NCBI RefSeq assembly: GCF_036169555.1
Contig: NZ_CP108032.1
Span: 2,232,001-2,296,000, forward strand
Direction: 5' to 3'
DNA length: 64,000 nt
Origin: Streptomyces sp. NBC_00306
GTDB lineage: Bacteria > Actinomycetota > Actinomycetes > Streptomycetales > Streptomycetaceae
The position numbers and the translations under genes are program-made. The first letter of the stretch is position 1. Every line of letters begins with the position of its first letter. The notes below the pieces were generated by a model. That model was not told the origin of the DNA. It did no database searches and saw only the letters and a program-made list of their open reading frames with translations. Positions 24,223 through 34,405 of the stretch are shown in pieces.

Positions 24223-25245
24223 TCAGAACCTGACGCGCGCCGCGATCGGCAGATGGTCGCTGTCCGTCTGCGGCAGCGTCCACGACGAGACCGGGTCGAT
24301 CCCCCGCACCATGATCTGGTCGATCCGCGCCATCGGGAACGACGCCGGCCAGCTGAACCCGAACCCGTCCCCCGCCGCGCCCTGGGTGGAGCGCATCTGC
24401 GAGGTGATGGCCTTCAGCGAGCGGTCGTTCATCGTCCCGTTGAGGTCGCCGAGCAGCACGACCCTGGTGACCGGCTCGCGGGCGATCGCCTCGCCGAGCG
24501 CGTCGGCGCTGTTGTCCCGCTGGTTGGCGGTGAAGCCGGCGTTCAGCTTCACCCGCACCGAGGGCATGTGGGCCACGTACACCGCGACCGCGCCCTGCGG
24601 GGTCTGCACGGTGGAGCGCATCGCGCGCGTCCAGCCCATGTTGATGTCGACGGGCGCGGTGTCGCTCAGGGGGTACTTGCTCCACAGTCCGACCGTGCCC
24701 TGCACCGAGTGGTACTTGTACGTCCCCGCGAGCGCTTCCTCGTAGGTGGAGACCTGCCCCTGGGGCAGTTCCTGGAGGGCCACGACGTCCGCGCCGGAGG
24801 CGGCCACGTCCTGGGCGGTGCCCCCGGGGTCCGGGTTGCCCGCGTTCACGTTGTGCGTGGCGACCGTCAGATCGCCGCCGGCGACCGACTTGTCGGTCAG
24901 CAGCCCGCCGAAGAGGTTCAGCCACACGATCGTCGGAAGCAGCAGGGCGATCAGCGCGGTGGCCGACCGCCGCCACACGGCGGCGACGAGGATCACCGGG
25001 ATGAAGACGCCCAGCCACGGGAGGAACGTCTCCGCGAGACTGCCGAGGTTCCCGATCCTGTTGGGCATCTGCGCGTGCAGGATCATCAGCAGCGCGATCA
25101 CCACGGCGCACGACGCGAGGAGAAGACCGCGCCGCCAGATGCCGCTGTCACCCCGCCAGCGCTCCAGGAGGCGCCGGACCCGGGATGAGGTGAACCGGTC
25201 CCCCGGGCCGCCGTTCCCGGTCTCCGTCTTGTACGCCTGCACCAT
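24223..25245 (-). CDS. Membrane-anchored endonuclease/exonuclease/phosphatase-family protein
   Basis: 340 residues. Three hydrophobic segments at the N-terminus (LLLASCAVVIALLMIL, FLPWLGVFIPVILVAAVW, ALIALLLPTIVWLNLFGGLL) are followed by an EEP catalytic domain facing outward. Its motifs are THNVNAG, ALQELPQG (catalytic Glu), VLLGDLNGT (Asp/Asn), ARIDQIMV and SDHLPIAARV (His). The family includes phosphodiesterases, sphingomyelinases and DNases; a membrane-bound phospholipid or nucleotide phosphodiesterase is most plausible. ATG at 25243-25245 follows GAGGACAGCTCC. It lies 180 bp upstream of the MFS gene on the same strand, separated by GC-rich short repeats. Confidence 0.85.
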   Translation of the reverse strand: MVQAYKTETGNGGPGDRFTSSRVRRLLERWRGDSGIWRRGLLLASCAVVIALLMILHAQMPNRIGNLGSLAETFLPWLGVFIPVILVAAVWRRSATALIALLLPTIVWLNLFGGLLTDKSVAGGDLTVATHNVNAGNPDPGGTAQDVAASGADVVALQELPQGQVSTYEEALAGTYKYHSVQGTVGLWSKYPLSDTAPVDINMGWTRAMRSTVQTPQGAVAVYVAHMPSVRVKLNAGFTANQRDNSADALGEAIAREPVTRVVLLGDLNGTMNDRSLKAITSQMRSTQGAAGDGFGFSWPASFPMARIDQIMVRGIDPVSSWTLPQTDSDHLPIAARVRF

Positions 25246-25317
25246 GGAGCTGTCCTCACTGCCTTGCCGTCACACCAGCCTCGGCGTCGACACTAGGCGA
25301 TGACGGTACTTTCCCTG

Positions 25318-25331
25318 CCGCCCCGGGGCGG
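25318..25331. terminator. GC palindrome downstream of the TetR gene
   Basis: CCGCCCCGGGGCGG is a perfect 14-bp palindrome flanked by GTAC on both sides. It lies 110 bp past the TetR stop codon and 73 bp upstream of the EEP gene, in a 196-bp gap. It may terminate the TetR transcript or be part of the EEP promoter region. Confidence 0.35.
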
Positions 25332-25441
25332 CCGTACTGTTTCGGAGACGACAGCGTGGCGCACGGGGTTCCTGGTATCGGGCCAGGTTGGGGCGCTGTG
25401 ACAGAACACGCACACTTCGGGCAACACCTCGGCCCGGCGTG

Positions 25442-26128
25442 TCACACGGGCCCGCGGACCCCGGCGAGCACCGCGTCGACCATCCGTTCCGCGCTGCCCG
25501 CGCCCGGCGTTCCCCCGGACCGCAGCACGGTCCGTACGAGCATCGGGCCGAGGAACAGGTCGCCGAGCAGATCGACGTCGACGTCGTCACGGATCTCGCC
25601 CATCTCGACGCCCCGGCGCAGCACTTCGTCCATCCGGCGGCGACGGGGTGCCACCGAGGTGCGCTGGTACATGTCCCAGAGCCGGGGGTAACTCTGCATC
25701 TGGGCGAAGACGTTGTGCAGCAGGGCCGAAGCCCCTTTGTCGAGTCCGCGCCGGCGCACGGTCTCCACCATCGCGACCAGGTCGTCCCGGACCGAGGTGC
25801 CGGGCAGCGGCGGGTCCACCGGTTCGATGGAGCGGACGACGTCGACGAACAGCGCCTCCTTGCCCGCCCAGCGGCGGTAGACGGTGGCCTTGCCGACGCC
25901 GGCGGTGCGGGCGATGCGGTCGACGGAGAGTTCGCAGAGCGGCAGGCCCTCCTCCAGCAGGGTCACCACGGCCTCGATGATCGACCGTTCGGCCGCCTCG
26001 CTGCGCGGCCGGCCGCGGCGGACCACCGGCGCGGATCCGCCGGCGGTGCGGGGCTCGGCGTGACGCGCGGCCCGTGCGGGGCCGGGGGACTCACGGCCGG
26101 GGCGCGCCTGGCCGTCCTGCACGGGCAT
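25442..26128 (-). CDS. TetR-family regulator, probably of the adjacent exporter
   Basis: 228 residues. After a flexible N-terminal extension of about 50 residues, the TetR DNA-binding domain reads RSIIEAVVTLLEEGLPLCEL, VDRIARTAGVGKATVYRRW, AGKEALFVDVV. The C-terminal ligand domain follows. ATG at 26126-26128 was chosen; a GTG 30 bp upstream would add ten residues. It lies 95 bp downstream of the DHA2 exporter gene on the same strand, a common arrangement in which the regulator represses the exporter. The palindrome at 27845-27863 just upstream of the exporter is the likely operator. Confidence 0.85.
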   Translation of the reverse strand: MPVQDGQARPGRESPGPARAARHAEPRTAGGSAPVVRRGRPRSEAAERSIIEAVVTLLEEGLPLCELSVDRIARTAGVGKATVYRRWAGKEALFVDVVRSIEPVDPPLPGTSVRDDLVAMVETVRRRGLDKGASALLHNVFAQMQSYPRLWDMYQRTSVAPRRRRMDEVLRRGVEMGEIRDDVDVDLLGDLFLGPMLVRTVLRSGGTPGAGSAERMVDAVLAGVRGPV

Positions 26129-26223
26129 CTCCGCACCGCCTCTCACTGTCGTCACCGACCGCCGCCACCCGGTTCGTCGCGGCCCGATTCGCCGCCGCCG
26201 TCCGTCCGCCGCCGGGCCGCGGG

Positions 26224-27822
26224 TCAGCGTCCGGCGCCCTCCCGCTCGGGCAGCGCGTCGGGCTCGGGGGCCTGCCGGGCCGGGGCCCTGCCCGGCAGGA
26301 AGAGCGCCACGACGACCGCTCCGGCGACGGCCACAGCCGCCGCACAGGCGGCTGTCAGATGCATGGCGTCGAGAAAGGCGTCCTGCGCCGGGCCGACGAG
26401 CGCCCTGCCCGCCGGACCCATGGTGTCCGCCACACCGAGGGTGGCCTCGATCGATTCCCCTGCCGCGCTCCGGGCGTCCGCCGGCACGCTCAGCAGGTGC
26501 CCCTCGATCTCGCTGCGGTAGCGCGTGGACAGCAGTGAGCCGAGGACGGCGACGCCGAGCGCTCCGCCGACCTGGCGGAAGGTGTTGTTGATCGCGGAGC
26601 CGGACCCGGCCTTCTCGCGGGGCAGCGCCTGCATCACGGACAGCGTGACCGGCGGCATGATGTGCGCCATTCCCACGCCCTGGACGAACAGCATGAACTC
26701 CACGACCCACAGGGGCGTGGACGCGTCGAAGAAGACGAAGGCCGCGAGTCCGGCCGCGACCATCACCATGCCGACGGCGCAGACGGGACGGGCGCCGAAC
26801 CGGTCGACGACGAGGCGGGCCCGCGGGGCGAAGACCACCTGGGCGACGGCGAGCGGCAGGACGAGCATGCCGGCGCGCAGCGGGCTGTAGCCGCGGATGC
26901 TCTGGAGGTAGAAGGCGGAGAAGAACGTCACGCCCATCACCGCGAAGAAGACCAGCGCCATGGCGGCGATCGCCGCGGAGAAGGCCGGCTTGGCGAAGCA
27001 GGAGAGGTCCAGCGCCGGATGGTCGATGTGCTTCTCGTACAGGACGAAGAGGGCCAGCACGACGAGGCCGCCGACCAGCGGGAGCAGCACGGACGCGGCG
27101 GTGAAGTCGGCGAGTTCGCCGCCGCGGATGATGCCGTACACCAGCAGCACCAGGCCGACGATGGACAGCAGCACACCGACGGGGTCGAGACGGCCGGGAT
27201 TCGGGTCCTTGGAGTCGGGCACCAGGATCGCCATCGTGATCAGCGCGACGATCACGACGGGGACGTTGATCAGGAAGATCGAGCCCCACCAGAAGTGCTC
27301 CAGGAGCACTCCGCCGGTGAACGGGCCGATGGCGATGGCGACGCCCACGCTGCCCGTCCAGATCCCCATGGCCCGGGCCTGCTCGTCGCGCTCGAAGACG
27401 TTCATCAGGACGGCGAGCGTGGCAGGCATCACAAAGGCGGCGCCGAGGCCCATGATCGCCCGGTAGACGATGAGTTCCGAGGGGGTGGCGGAGAAGGCGG
27501 CGAGCGCGGAGCCCGTGCCGAACACCAGGACGCCCAGGAGCAGCACGTTCTTGCGCCCGAACCGGTCGCCGACCAGGCCGGCGGTGAACAGGAGGCCGGC
27601 GAAGACGAGCGTGTAGGCGTTGATGGCCCACTCCAGCTCGCTCTGGGTGGCGCCGATGCCCGTGGGTGCGGGGGTGGCGATCGTCTTGACCGCCACATTC
27701 AGGATCGAGTTGTCCAGCACCACGATGAGCATGCTGAACGTCAGGACGGTGAGGATCGCCCAGCGTCGACGGTGGACGATTTCGGGGACGGAGGGTGCGA
27801 CACGACCCGGCGGTGTGGCCAT
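26224..27822 (-). CDS. MFS multidrug exporter, DHA2 (14-helix) type
   Basis: 532-residue exporter with about 14 membrane segments. It has the DHA2 motif C-like opening [20 protein letters not shown], the loop [20 protein letters not shown], and [20 protein letters not shown] near the end, all typical of the EmrB/QacA group that exports lipophilic drugs by proton exchange. Two starts are possible: ATG 27820-27822 (MATPPG) and ATG 27838-27840 (MGYSAP). I prefer the inner one because the operator and probable promoter lie between and just upstream. A TetR gene follows on the same strand. Confidence 0.88.
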   Translation of the reverse strand: MATPPGRVAPSVPEIVHRRRWAILTVLTFSMLIVVLDNSILNVAVKTIATPAPTGIGATQSELEWAINAYTLVFAGLLFTAGLVGDRFGRKNVLLLGVLVFGTGSALAAFSATPSELIVYRAIMGLGAAFVMPATLAVLMNVFERDEQARAMGIWTGSVGVAIAIGPFTGGVLLEHFWWGSIFLINVPVVIVALITMAILVPDSKDPNPGRLDPVGVLLSIVGLVLLVYGIIRGGELADFTAASVLLPLVGGLVVLALFVLYEKHIDHPALDLSCFAKPAFSAAIAAMALVFFAVMGVTFFSAFYLQSIRGYSPLRAGMLVLPLAVAQVVFAPRARLVVDRFGARPVCAVGMVMVAAGLAAFVFFDASTPLWVVEFMLFVQGVGMAHIMPPVTLSVMQALPREKAGSGSAINNTFRQVGGALGVAVLGSLLSTRYRSEIEGHLLSVPADARSAAGESIEATLGVADTMGPAGRALVGPAQDAFLDAMHLTAACAAAVAVAGAVVVALFLPGRAPARQAPEPDALPEREGAGR

Positions 27823-27844
27823 CGGCGCAGAATATCCCATTTCG

Positions 27845-27863
27845 ATACGAAATCGTCTCGTAT
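27845..27863. promoter_or_regulatory. Probable TetR operator upstream of the DHA2 exporter
   Basis: Inverted repeat ATACGAAATCGTCTCGTAT with 6-bp perfect arms ATACGA and TCGTAT and a 7-nt spacer. It begins 23 bp upstream of the preferred exporter start. It is the natural target of the TetR protein encoded downstream. A related core (CGATACGTATCG) occurs at 54015-54026 upstream of another TetR gene. Confidence 0.65.
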
Positions 27864-27981
27864 GGCAGGCCGACACCCGGCCGGCCCCCTCCCCTTCCGT
27901 CCGGACGGCACGAGGTGCCACCATGGAGCTGATCCGGGGACGCCGTCAGGGTGCCTCGAGATGACGAAGGAGCCGTTAGCC

Positions 27982-28842
27982 ATGACGCTTCAGGCTGCCC
28001 AGAAGCCCACCGACAGCAGCAAGGCGCTGTACGGCGGCAAGGGCACTCGCCGCATCACGGTCCACGACATCACCGCCGCCAAGGAACGCGGCGAGAAGTG
28101 GCCCATGCTGACCGCCTACGACGCGATGACCGCCTCCGTCTTCGACGAGGCCGGTATCCCGGTGATGCTCGTCGGCGACTCGATGGGCAACACCCACCTC
28201 GGCTACGACACCACCGTGCCGGTCACCATGGACGAGATGACCCTGCTCGCCGCGGCGGTCGTCCGCGGCACCAGCCGCGCCCTCATCGTCGGCGACCTCC
28301 CGTTCGGTTCGTACCAGGAGGGGCCCGTCCAGGCCCTGCGCAACGCCACCCGGCTGGTCAAGGAGGCGGGCGTCGGCGCGGTCAAGCTGGAGGGCGGCGA
28401 GCGCTCGCTGCCGCAGACCGAGCTGATCGTCCAGTCCGGCATCCCCGTGATGTCCCACCTGGGCCTGACCCCGCAGTCCGTGAACACCATGGGCTACCGG
28501 GTACAGGGCCGCGGCGACGAGGCGGCCCACCGGCTGGTGCGCGACGCCAAGGCCGCGCAGGACGCCGGCGCCTTCGCGGTCGTCCTCGAACTGGTCCCCG
28601 CGGAGCTGGCCGCCGAGGTCACCCGGTCCCTGCACATCCCGACGATCGGCATCGGCGCCGGGCCCGACACGGACGCCCAGGTCCTCGTCTGGACGGACAT
28701 GGCGGGCCTCACGGGCGGCAAGGTGCCGCGCTTCACCAAGCAGTACGCCGATCTGCGCCGGACGCTCGGCGACGCCGCGAAGGCCTTCGCCGACGATGTC
28801 GTCGGCGGTGCGTTCCCGCAGGAAGAGCACACCTTCCACTAG
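27982..28842 (+). CDS. panB: 3-methyl-2-oxobutanoate hydroxymethyltransferase
   Basis: 286-residue cytoplasmic TIM-barrel enzyme of pantothenate (coenzyme A) synthesis; it adds a hydroxymethyl group from methylene-tetrahydrofolate to alpha-ketoisovalerate. Clear motifs: MLTAYDAMTASVFDEAGIPV, LVGDSMGNTHLGYDTTVPVT (metal-binding Asp), VKLEGGE, PVMSHLGLTPQSVN, VLELVP (catalytic Glu) and PTIGIGAGPDTDAQVLV. ATG 27982 has AAGGAG at 27966-27971. An in-frame ATG at 27961 would include a rare TTA leucine codon and is less likely. A strong terminator follows within 20 bp. Confidence 0.96.
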   Translation: MTLQAAQKPTDSSKALYGGKGTRRITVHDITAAKERGEKWPMLTAYDAMTASVFDEAGIPVMLVGDSMGNTHLGYDTTVPVTMDEMTLLAAAVVRGTSRALIVGDLPFGSYQEGPVQALRNATRLVKEAGVGAVKLEGGERSLPQTELIVQSGIPVMSHLGLTPQSVNTMGYRVQGRGDEAAHRLVRDAKAAQDAGAFAVVLELVPAELAAEVTRSLHIPTIGIGAGPDTDAQVLVWTDMAGLTGGKVPRFTKQYADLRRTLGDAAKAFADDVVGGAFPQEEHTFH

Positions 28843-28858
28843 CCACTCCCGGCACAGA

Positions 28859-28896
28859 CGACAGCCCGCCGATCTTCCCCCGTCGGCGGGCTGTCG
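28859..28896 (+). terminator. Terminator hairpin after panB
   Basis: A 14-bp perfect stem (28859-28872 with 28883-28896; core arms ACAGCCCGCCGA and TCGGCGGGCTGT) around a pyrimidine-rich 10-nt loop, 17 bp past the panB stop. Confidence 0.88.
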
Positions 28897-28960
28897 GCAT
28901 GCTCACGTCAGAAATCGCCCGCGCGGGGGCGGCCCCTCCCCGAGCAGCCGGACACCGGCC

Positions 28961-29015
28961 GTCGACCGGCCGTCGACAAGGTGTCGGCGGCTTGTCGGTG
29001 GGCTGTCGGTGGGAC
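28961..29015 (+). promoter_or_regulatory. Five 11-bp direct repeats upstream of the DrrAB-like operon (SARP-type site)
   Basis: Five consecutive 11-bp units each start with GTCG: GTCGACCGGCC, GTCGACAAGGT, GTCGGCGGCTT, GTCGGTGGGCT and GTCGGTGGGAC. SARP/AfsR-type activators bind heptamer direct repeats at exactly this 11-bp spacing, with the last repeat about 8 bp before the -10. Here CATTGT at 29020-29025 stands at that distance and the ATG follows at 29033, so the transcript would be nearly leaderless. PhoP also uses 11-bp direct repeat units, but its GTTCACC-like consensus is absent. Confidence 0.6.
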
Positions 29016-29032
29016 CCTGCATTGTTGACGCC

Positions 29033-30042
<1,010 letters not shown>

Positions 30043-30046
<4 letters not shown>

Positions 30047-30891
30047 GCACGGCAACTGCCACCCCCGCGCCCACCGAAGCGCCCGCCCGACGCCCCGAGG
30101 CGCCGGCCGGCGAGGGCCGGATCGGCCTGCGCGGCAATCTGCGCCACATCGGCGCCCTGGTGCGCCGCAACGCGCTCCAGATCAAGCAGGACCCGGAGTC
30201 GATGTTCGACGCCGTGCTCATGCCGATCATCTTCACCCTGCTGTTCGTGTACGTCTTCGGCGGCGCGATCTCCGGCAAGGGCAACCAGGACGCGTACGTC
30301 AACTACGTGATCCCCGGCCTGATGGCCATGATGGGCATGAACATCGCCATGGCCGTCGGCACCGGTGTCAACGACGACTTCAAGAAGGGCGTGATGGACC
30401 GCTTCCGGTCCATGCCCATCGCACGGTCCTCGGTGCTCATCGCCAAGATCGTCGTCGAGGTCGGCCGCATGCTGGTCGCCACCACGATCCTGCTCGGCAT
30501 GGGCTTCGCGCTCGGCCTGGAGATCAAGACCTCGGTGCTGCACCTGTTCGCGGCGATCGGTCTGTCCACGATCTTCGGCGCCTCGCTGATGTGGATCTTC
30601 ATTCTGCTCGGTCTCACCATGAAGACGGCACAGGCCGTCCAGGGAGTGGCCATGCTCGTACTGATGCCGCTCCAGTTCGGGTCGTCGATCTTCGCCCCGC
30701 CGACGACGATGCCCGGCTGGCTGGAGAGCTTCACCGACTACAACCCGCTGTCCAACCTCGCGGACGCGGCACGGGCCCTGATCAACGGCGGTGCGGTCGC
30801 CCACTCGGTGTGGATGACGCTCGCCTGGGCCGCCGCGATCACGGTGGTGACCGCGCCGCTCGCGGTCGCCAAGTTCCGCAAGAAGACCTGA
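30043..30891 (+). CDS. ABC-2 exporter permease (DrrB-like)
   Basis: 282-residue membrane subunit pairing with the upstream ATPase. A 35-residue Pro/Ala-rich cytoplasmic tail leads to six hydrophobic segments, among them FDAVLMPIIFTLLFVYVFGG, VIPGLMAMMGMNIAMAV and VQGVAMLVLMPLQFGSSIFA. The motif DFKKGVMDRFRSMPIARSSV is the ABC-2 coupling loop. GTG 30043 overlaps the ATPase stop. Together they would export a hydrophobic compound such as an antibiotic; the substrate is unknown. A 26-bp gap separates it from the convergent AfsR-like regulator, and no obvious terminator lies between. Confidence 0.92.
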
Positions 30892-30917
30892 GTCCGCGGC
30901 CCGGTGGGGCCGGCGGA

Positions 30918-33900
30918 TCAGATCAGGGCGGCGGCCTCGTCCACAGTGAGGCCGTCGCCCTCGGCGTAGGCGCGCTCATAGCCCTCGTCGCCGAGTTGTC
31001 CGCGCAGGACCGTCTCGCACTCGGCGCGGTTCTCCCGCTCGTGCAGGGCCGCGAAGTGACGGGGCGGCAGCTGGGCGTCGGCCACCGCGAGCATCCGGGC
31101 CGCGTCCGCCGAGCGTTCCGGCCGGTCCAGCGCGACCGCCCGGGCGGCCGTCACCAGATGCATGGAGAGCATTTGAGGGGCGACCATCATGCTCAGCGGG
31201 TCGCGTGCCCGCTCCAGCGCCGTGCGCGCGCCTGCCACCGCCTTGGGGTAGAAGCCGTCGACGAGATCGAGCCAGGCGACGAACCCGATCACCATGCCTT
31301 CGAAAATGGCCAGGGTGTTGGAGCGGAACTGCTCCATCAGATGGGCGATCTCGACCCGCGCTTCCTCGCTTCGGCCGGTGCTGCCGAGCCGCAGGGCGAG
31401 GAAGAGCCGGGCGACGGCTCTCGATTCGTTCTCCAGGCCGCGGTTCTCGGCGAGGACCTCGCGGATGATCCGCTCGCCCTGCTCGCCCTCGCCGATCTCC
31501 ATCATGATCCCCGCGAGCCGGCACCGCAGGACGGCCACCTGCGCCTGCGCGCCGATCCGTTCGGCGTATCCGATGGCCGCGCGGAAGTCCTCGGCGGCGC
31601 CCGTGTACTCGCCGCGCCGCTCCTGGGCCTCACCGCGCGCCGAGAGGGACTCGGCCGCGCCCCAGGCGTCACCGAGCCGGACGAAGATCTCCAGCGACTC
31701 GTCGGCGTCGCGGGTCGCGTCGCCGGCCCAATGGGTGCGGTTGGCCAGGACGTTGGCGCGGTTCTGGAGTGCGGCGGCGAGCTCCCACTCGTAACCGTAG
31801 GCGCGGCAGGCGCTGACGGTCTCGTCCAGCAGCGCCTTCAGGCTGTTGATGTCACCGGTCATCAGGACGGCGAAGAACCACAGCGCGCCGGGCGAGCGGC
31901 AGGTCTGCGGCAGGCCGGGGGCGTAGACCCGGGTGACGCTGCGCAGCCAGTCCATGGCCTCGGGGGTGGTCCACGCGTCGAGGTCGTGGTTCATGAAGAC
32001 CATGCGCATCAGCGCGACGCAGCGCCGGGCCTCCTGCAGCAGCTCGGGCCCCATGGGCGGCGGGGCGTCCGTGAACCGTTCGAAGACCGGGGGCGCGGGC
32101 TCGGCCGGCGGCAGGAACGGATCCGGGCCGAGCGCACCGGCGGCGGAGGCCCAGTGCCGGGCCTCCGACCGCAGGTCCCGCATCTGCCAGTACCAGGCCA
32201 GCGAGAGGACGACGTGCAGCGCCTCCTGCTCGTCGCGGGCCGCGACGGCCCGGCGCATGGCGGTGCGCAGGTTCTCGTACTCGCGCTCGAAGAGGTCGAT
32301 GGCGGCACGCTGGTCCGGGCCGCGCAGGAGCGGGTCCGTCGTCCGGGCCACCTCCCGGTAGTGGACGAGGTGGCGGCACTCCACGGCGGACCGCTCGCCG
32401 GCCTCGTCGAGACGCTCGGCGGCGTACTCACCCACGGTTTCCAGGAGCCGGTAGCGCATCAGGCCGTCCGGGGCGGGGGCGGCGACGACGAGCGACTTGT
32501 CGATGAGGGATCCGAGGCTGTCGGCGACGTCACCGGGGTGGGACGGACGGGCACCGGGCCGGGCGCCGTCCGGGCCGGCGTCCTCCGGGTCGGCGCAGAC
32601 CGCCTCGGCGGCGGCCAGGTCGCAGCCGCCGGCGAAGACCGACAGCCGCCGCAGGACGGTCCGTTCGGCGTCGTCGAGCAGGTCCCAGGACCAGTCGACG
32701 ACGGCGCGCAGGGTCTGCTGGCGCGGCAGGACGGTGCGGCTGCCGCCGGTCAGCAGCCGGAAGCGGTCGTCGAGACGGTCGGCGATCTGCCGCGGGGTGA
32801 GCATACGCAGGCGGGCCGCGGCGAGTTCGATGGCCAGCGGCAGTCCGTCGAGGCGGTGGCAGATCTCCGCGGCCGCCTCCTTGTCGTCCTCGATCCGGAA
32901 GCCCGGGCGGGCGGCCGTGCCGCGGTCCGCGAAGAGCCGCAGCGCCATCGGATCGGGCAGCGGGTCCACCGGTCGCACCAACTCGCCCGGAACACCGAGG
33001 GGTTCCCGGCTCGTGGCGAGCACGGTGAGGCCCGGGCAGTGCTGGAGCAGCCGCTCGGCGAGCACGGCGGCGGCCTCGATCACATGCTCGCAGTTGTCGA
33101 GCAGCAGCAGCATGCGGCGGTGCGAGCAGTGCTCGACGAGGCGGACGAGCGGGTCGTCGCCGTGCCGCTCGGCGGCCCGCAACTCCTCCGCACCGGCGCC
33201 GCGCAGCACGGTCTCGCGCCCGCCGAGGGCGGTGAGAACGGCGTCCGGCACGTTGTCGGGGTCGTCCACGGGGGCGAGTTCGGCCATCCAGACGCCGTCG
33301 GGCCACGCCATGTGCGGCGCGGCGTGCTCGGCGGCCTCCTGCGACAGCCGTGTCTTCCCGGCCCCGCCGGGCCCGAGGAGGGTGACGAGCCGGGCGGCGC
33401 CGAGGTCCTGGCGGATGGCGTCGATGTCGGCGTCGCGGCCGACGAAGGAGGTGAGCCGTGCGCGGAGGTTGCCCGCGCCGCGCACGGGACCGGTGTCCGT
33501 GCCGTCCACGTCCGGCCGCCCGTTGCCCGCCGTCTGCGCGGGAGCGGTGTCGGCGGCCGGGTCCGCCAGCAACTCCGCGTGCAGGGAGCGCAGTTCGGGC
33601 CCCGGATCGGCGCCCAGACGGTTGGCGAGGGATCTGCGCACCGTGTCGTACGCGGCCAGCGCCTCCGCCGGGCGGCCCGTGGCCCGCAGCGCGCGCAGCC
33701 GCAGCGCCTGGAGCGACTCGTCGATCGGATGGTCCTCGCAGAGCGCCACCAGCTCCGGCAGCGCCTCCTCGGCGCGGCCGAGGGCCAGCGCGGTCGCGAG
33801 TCGGGTACGCCGGGCGTCCAGGCGGCGGGCCTCCCAGCGGGCCGATTCGGCCGCGCGGGCGGGCAGGTCCGCGAGCACCGGGTCCTGCCACAGAGCGAGG

Positions 33901-34280
33901 GCGTCGTCGAGGAGGGCCGCGGCCTTGACCGGGTCGCCGCGTTCCAGCGCCCGCGCCCCCTCCCCCGCCAGCCGGTCGAAGCGGTGCAGGTCCACGTCGT
34001 CCCCGTCGGCGCACAGCCGGTAGCCGCCGCCCTCGGGTGAGGCGACCGCCTCGCGGCCCAGCACCCGGCGCAGCCGGCCCACGAGCGCCTGGACCGCGCC
34101 GACCGCGTCCGCCGGCGGATCGCCGTCCCACACCTCGTCCACGAGGGTGGTGACGGGGACCGTACGACCGGGCCGCAGCGCCAGGACGGTCAGCAGCGTC
34201 CGCAGCCGCGCACCGCCGAGCGCGACGGGTGTTCCGTCGTCGTGCCATGCCTGAGTGGTGCCGAGTAGCGAGAAGCGCAC
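30918..34280 (-). CDS. Large AfsR/SARP-type transcriptional regulator (BTAD, NB-ARC, TPR)
   Basis: 1120 residues. The N-terminus is an OmpR-like winged helix (MRFSLLGTTQAWHDDG, LGGARLRTLLTVLALRPGR, LVDEVWDGDPP), followed by a bacterial transcriptional activation domain (about 95-240). An ATPase module follows with P-loop LLGPGGAGKTRLSQEA near residue 300 and LLLLDNCEH near 390. The C-terminal half is made of TPR-like helical repeats. This is the AfsR arrangement, longer than simple SARPs such as ActII-4. GTG at 34278-34280 begins the winged helix. It probably activates exporter or metabolite genes; the 11-bp repeat array upstream of the adjacent DrrAB-like operon is a good candidate target. 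Whether it is kinase-controlled as AfsR is cannot be seen. Confidence 0.9.
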   Translation of the reverse strand: MRFSLLGTTQAWHDDGTPVALGGARLRTLLTVLALRPGRTVPVTTLVDEVWDGDPPADAVGAVQALVGRLRRVLGREAVASPEGGGYRLCADGDDVDLHRFDRLAGEGARALERGDPVKAAALLDDALALWQDPVLADLPARAAESARWEARRLDARRTRLATALALGRAEEALPELVALCEDHPIDESLQALRLRALRATGRPAEALAAYDTVRRSLANRLGADPGPELRSLHAELLADPAADTAPAQTAGNGRPDVDGTDTGPVRGAGNLRARLTSFVGRDADIDAIRQDLGAARLVTLLGPGGAGKTRLSQEAAEHAAPHMAWPDGVWMAELAPVDDPDNVPDAVLTALGGRETVLRGAGAEELRAAERHGDDPLVRLVEHCSHRRMLLLLDNCEHVIEAAAVLAERLLQHCPGLTVLATSREPLGVPGELVRPVDPLPDPMALRLFADRGTAARPGFRIEDDKEAAAEICHRLDGLPLAIELAAARLRMLTPRQIADRLDDRFRLLTGGSRTVLPRQQTLRAVVDWSWDLLDDAERTVLRRLSVFAGGCDLAAAEAVCADPEDAGPDGARPGARPSHPGDVADSLGSLIDKSLVVAAPAPDGLMRYRLLETVGEYAAERLDEAGERSAVECRHLVHYREVARTTDPLLRGPDQRAAIDLFEREYENLRTAMRRAVAARDEQEALHVVLSLAWYWQMRDLRSEARHWASAAGALGPDPFLPPAEPAPPVFERFTDAPPPMGPELLQEARRCVALMRMVFMNHDLDAWTTPEAMDWLRSVTRVYAPGLPQTCRSPGALWFFAVLMTGDINSLKALLDETVSACRAYGYEWELAAALQNRANVLANRTHWAGDATRDADESLEIFVRLGDAWGAAESLSARGEAQERRGEYTGAAEDFRAAIGYAERIGAQAQVAVLRCRLAGIMMEIGEGEQGERIIREVLAENRGLENESRAVARLFLALRLGSTGRSEEARVEIAHLMEQFRSNTLAIFEGMVIGFVAWLDLVDGFYPKAVAGARTALERARDPLSMMVAPQMLSMHLVTAARAVALDRPERSADAARMLAVADAQLPPRHFAALHERENRAECETVLRGQLGDEGYERAYAEGDGLTVDEAAALI

Positions 34281-34405
34281 CCGCCCATTGTCCCTGCCGC
34301 GCCCGCGGACCCGTGCGGCAGGAACCCCCGGGCCGTCCCGGAACGTTCTGTTTCCGTCACCGGTACGGTCGACCGCACGTCCCCGCATCCCCAGGAGCCG
34401 CACCC

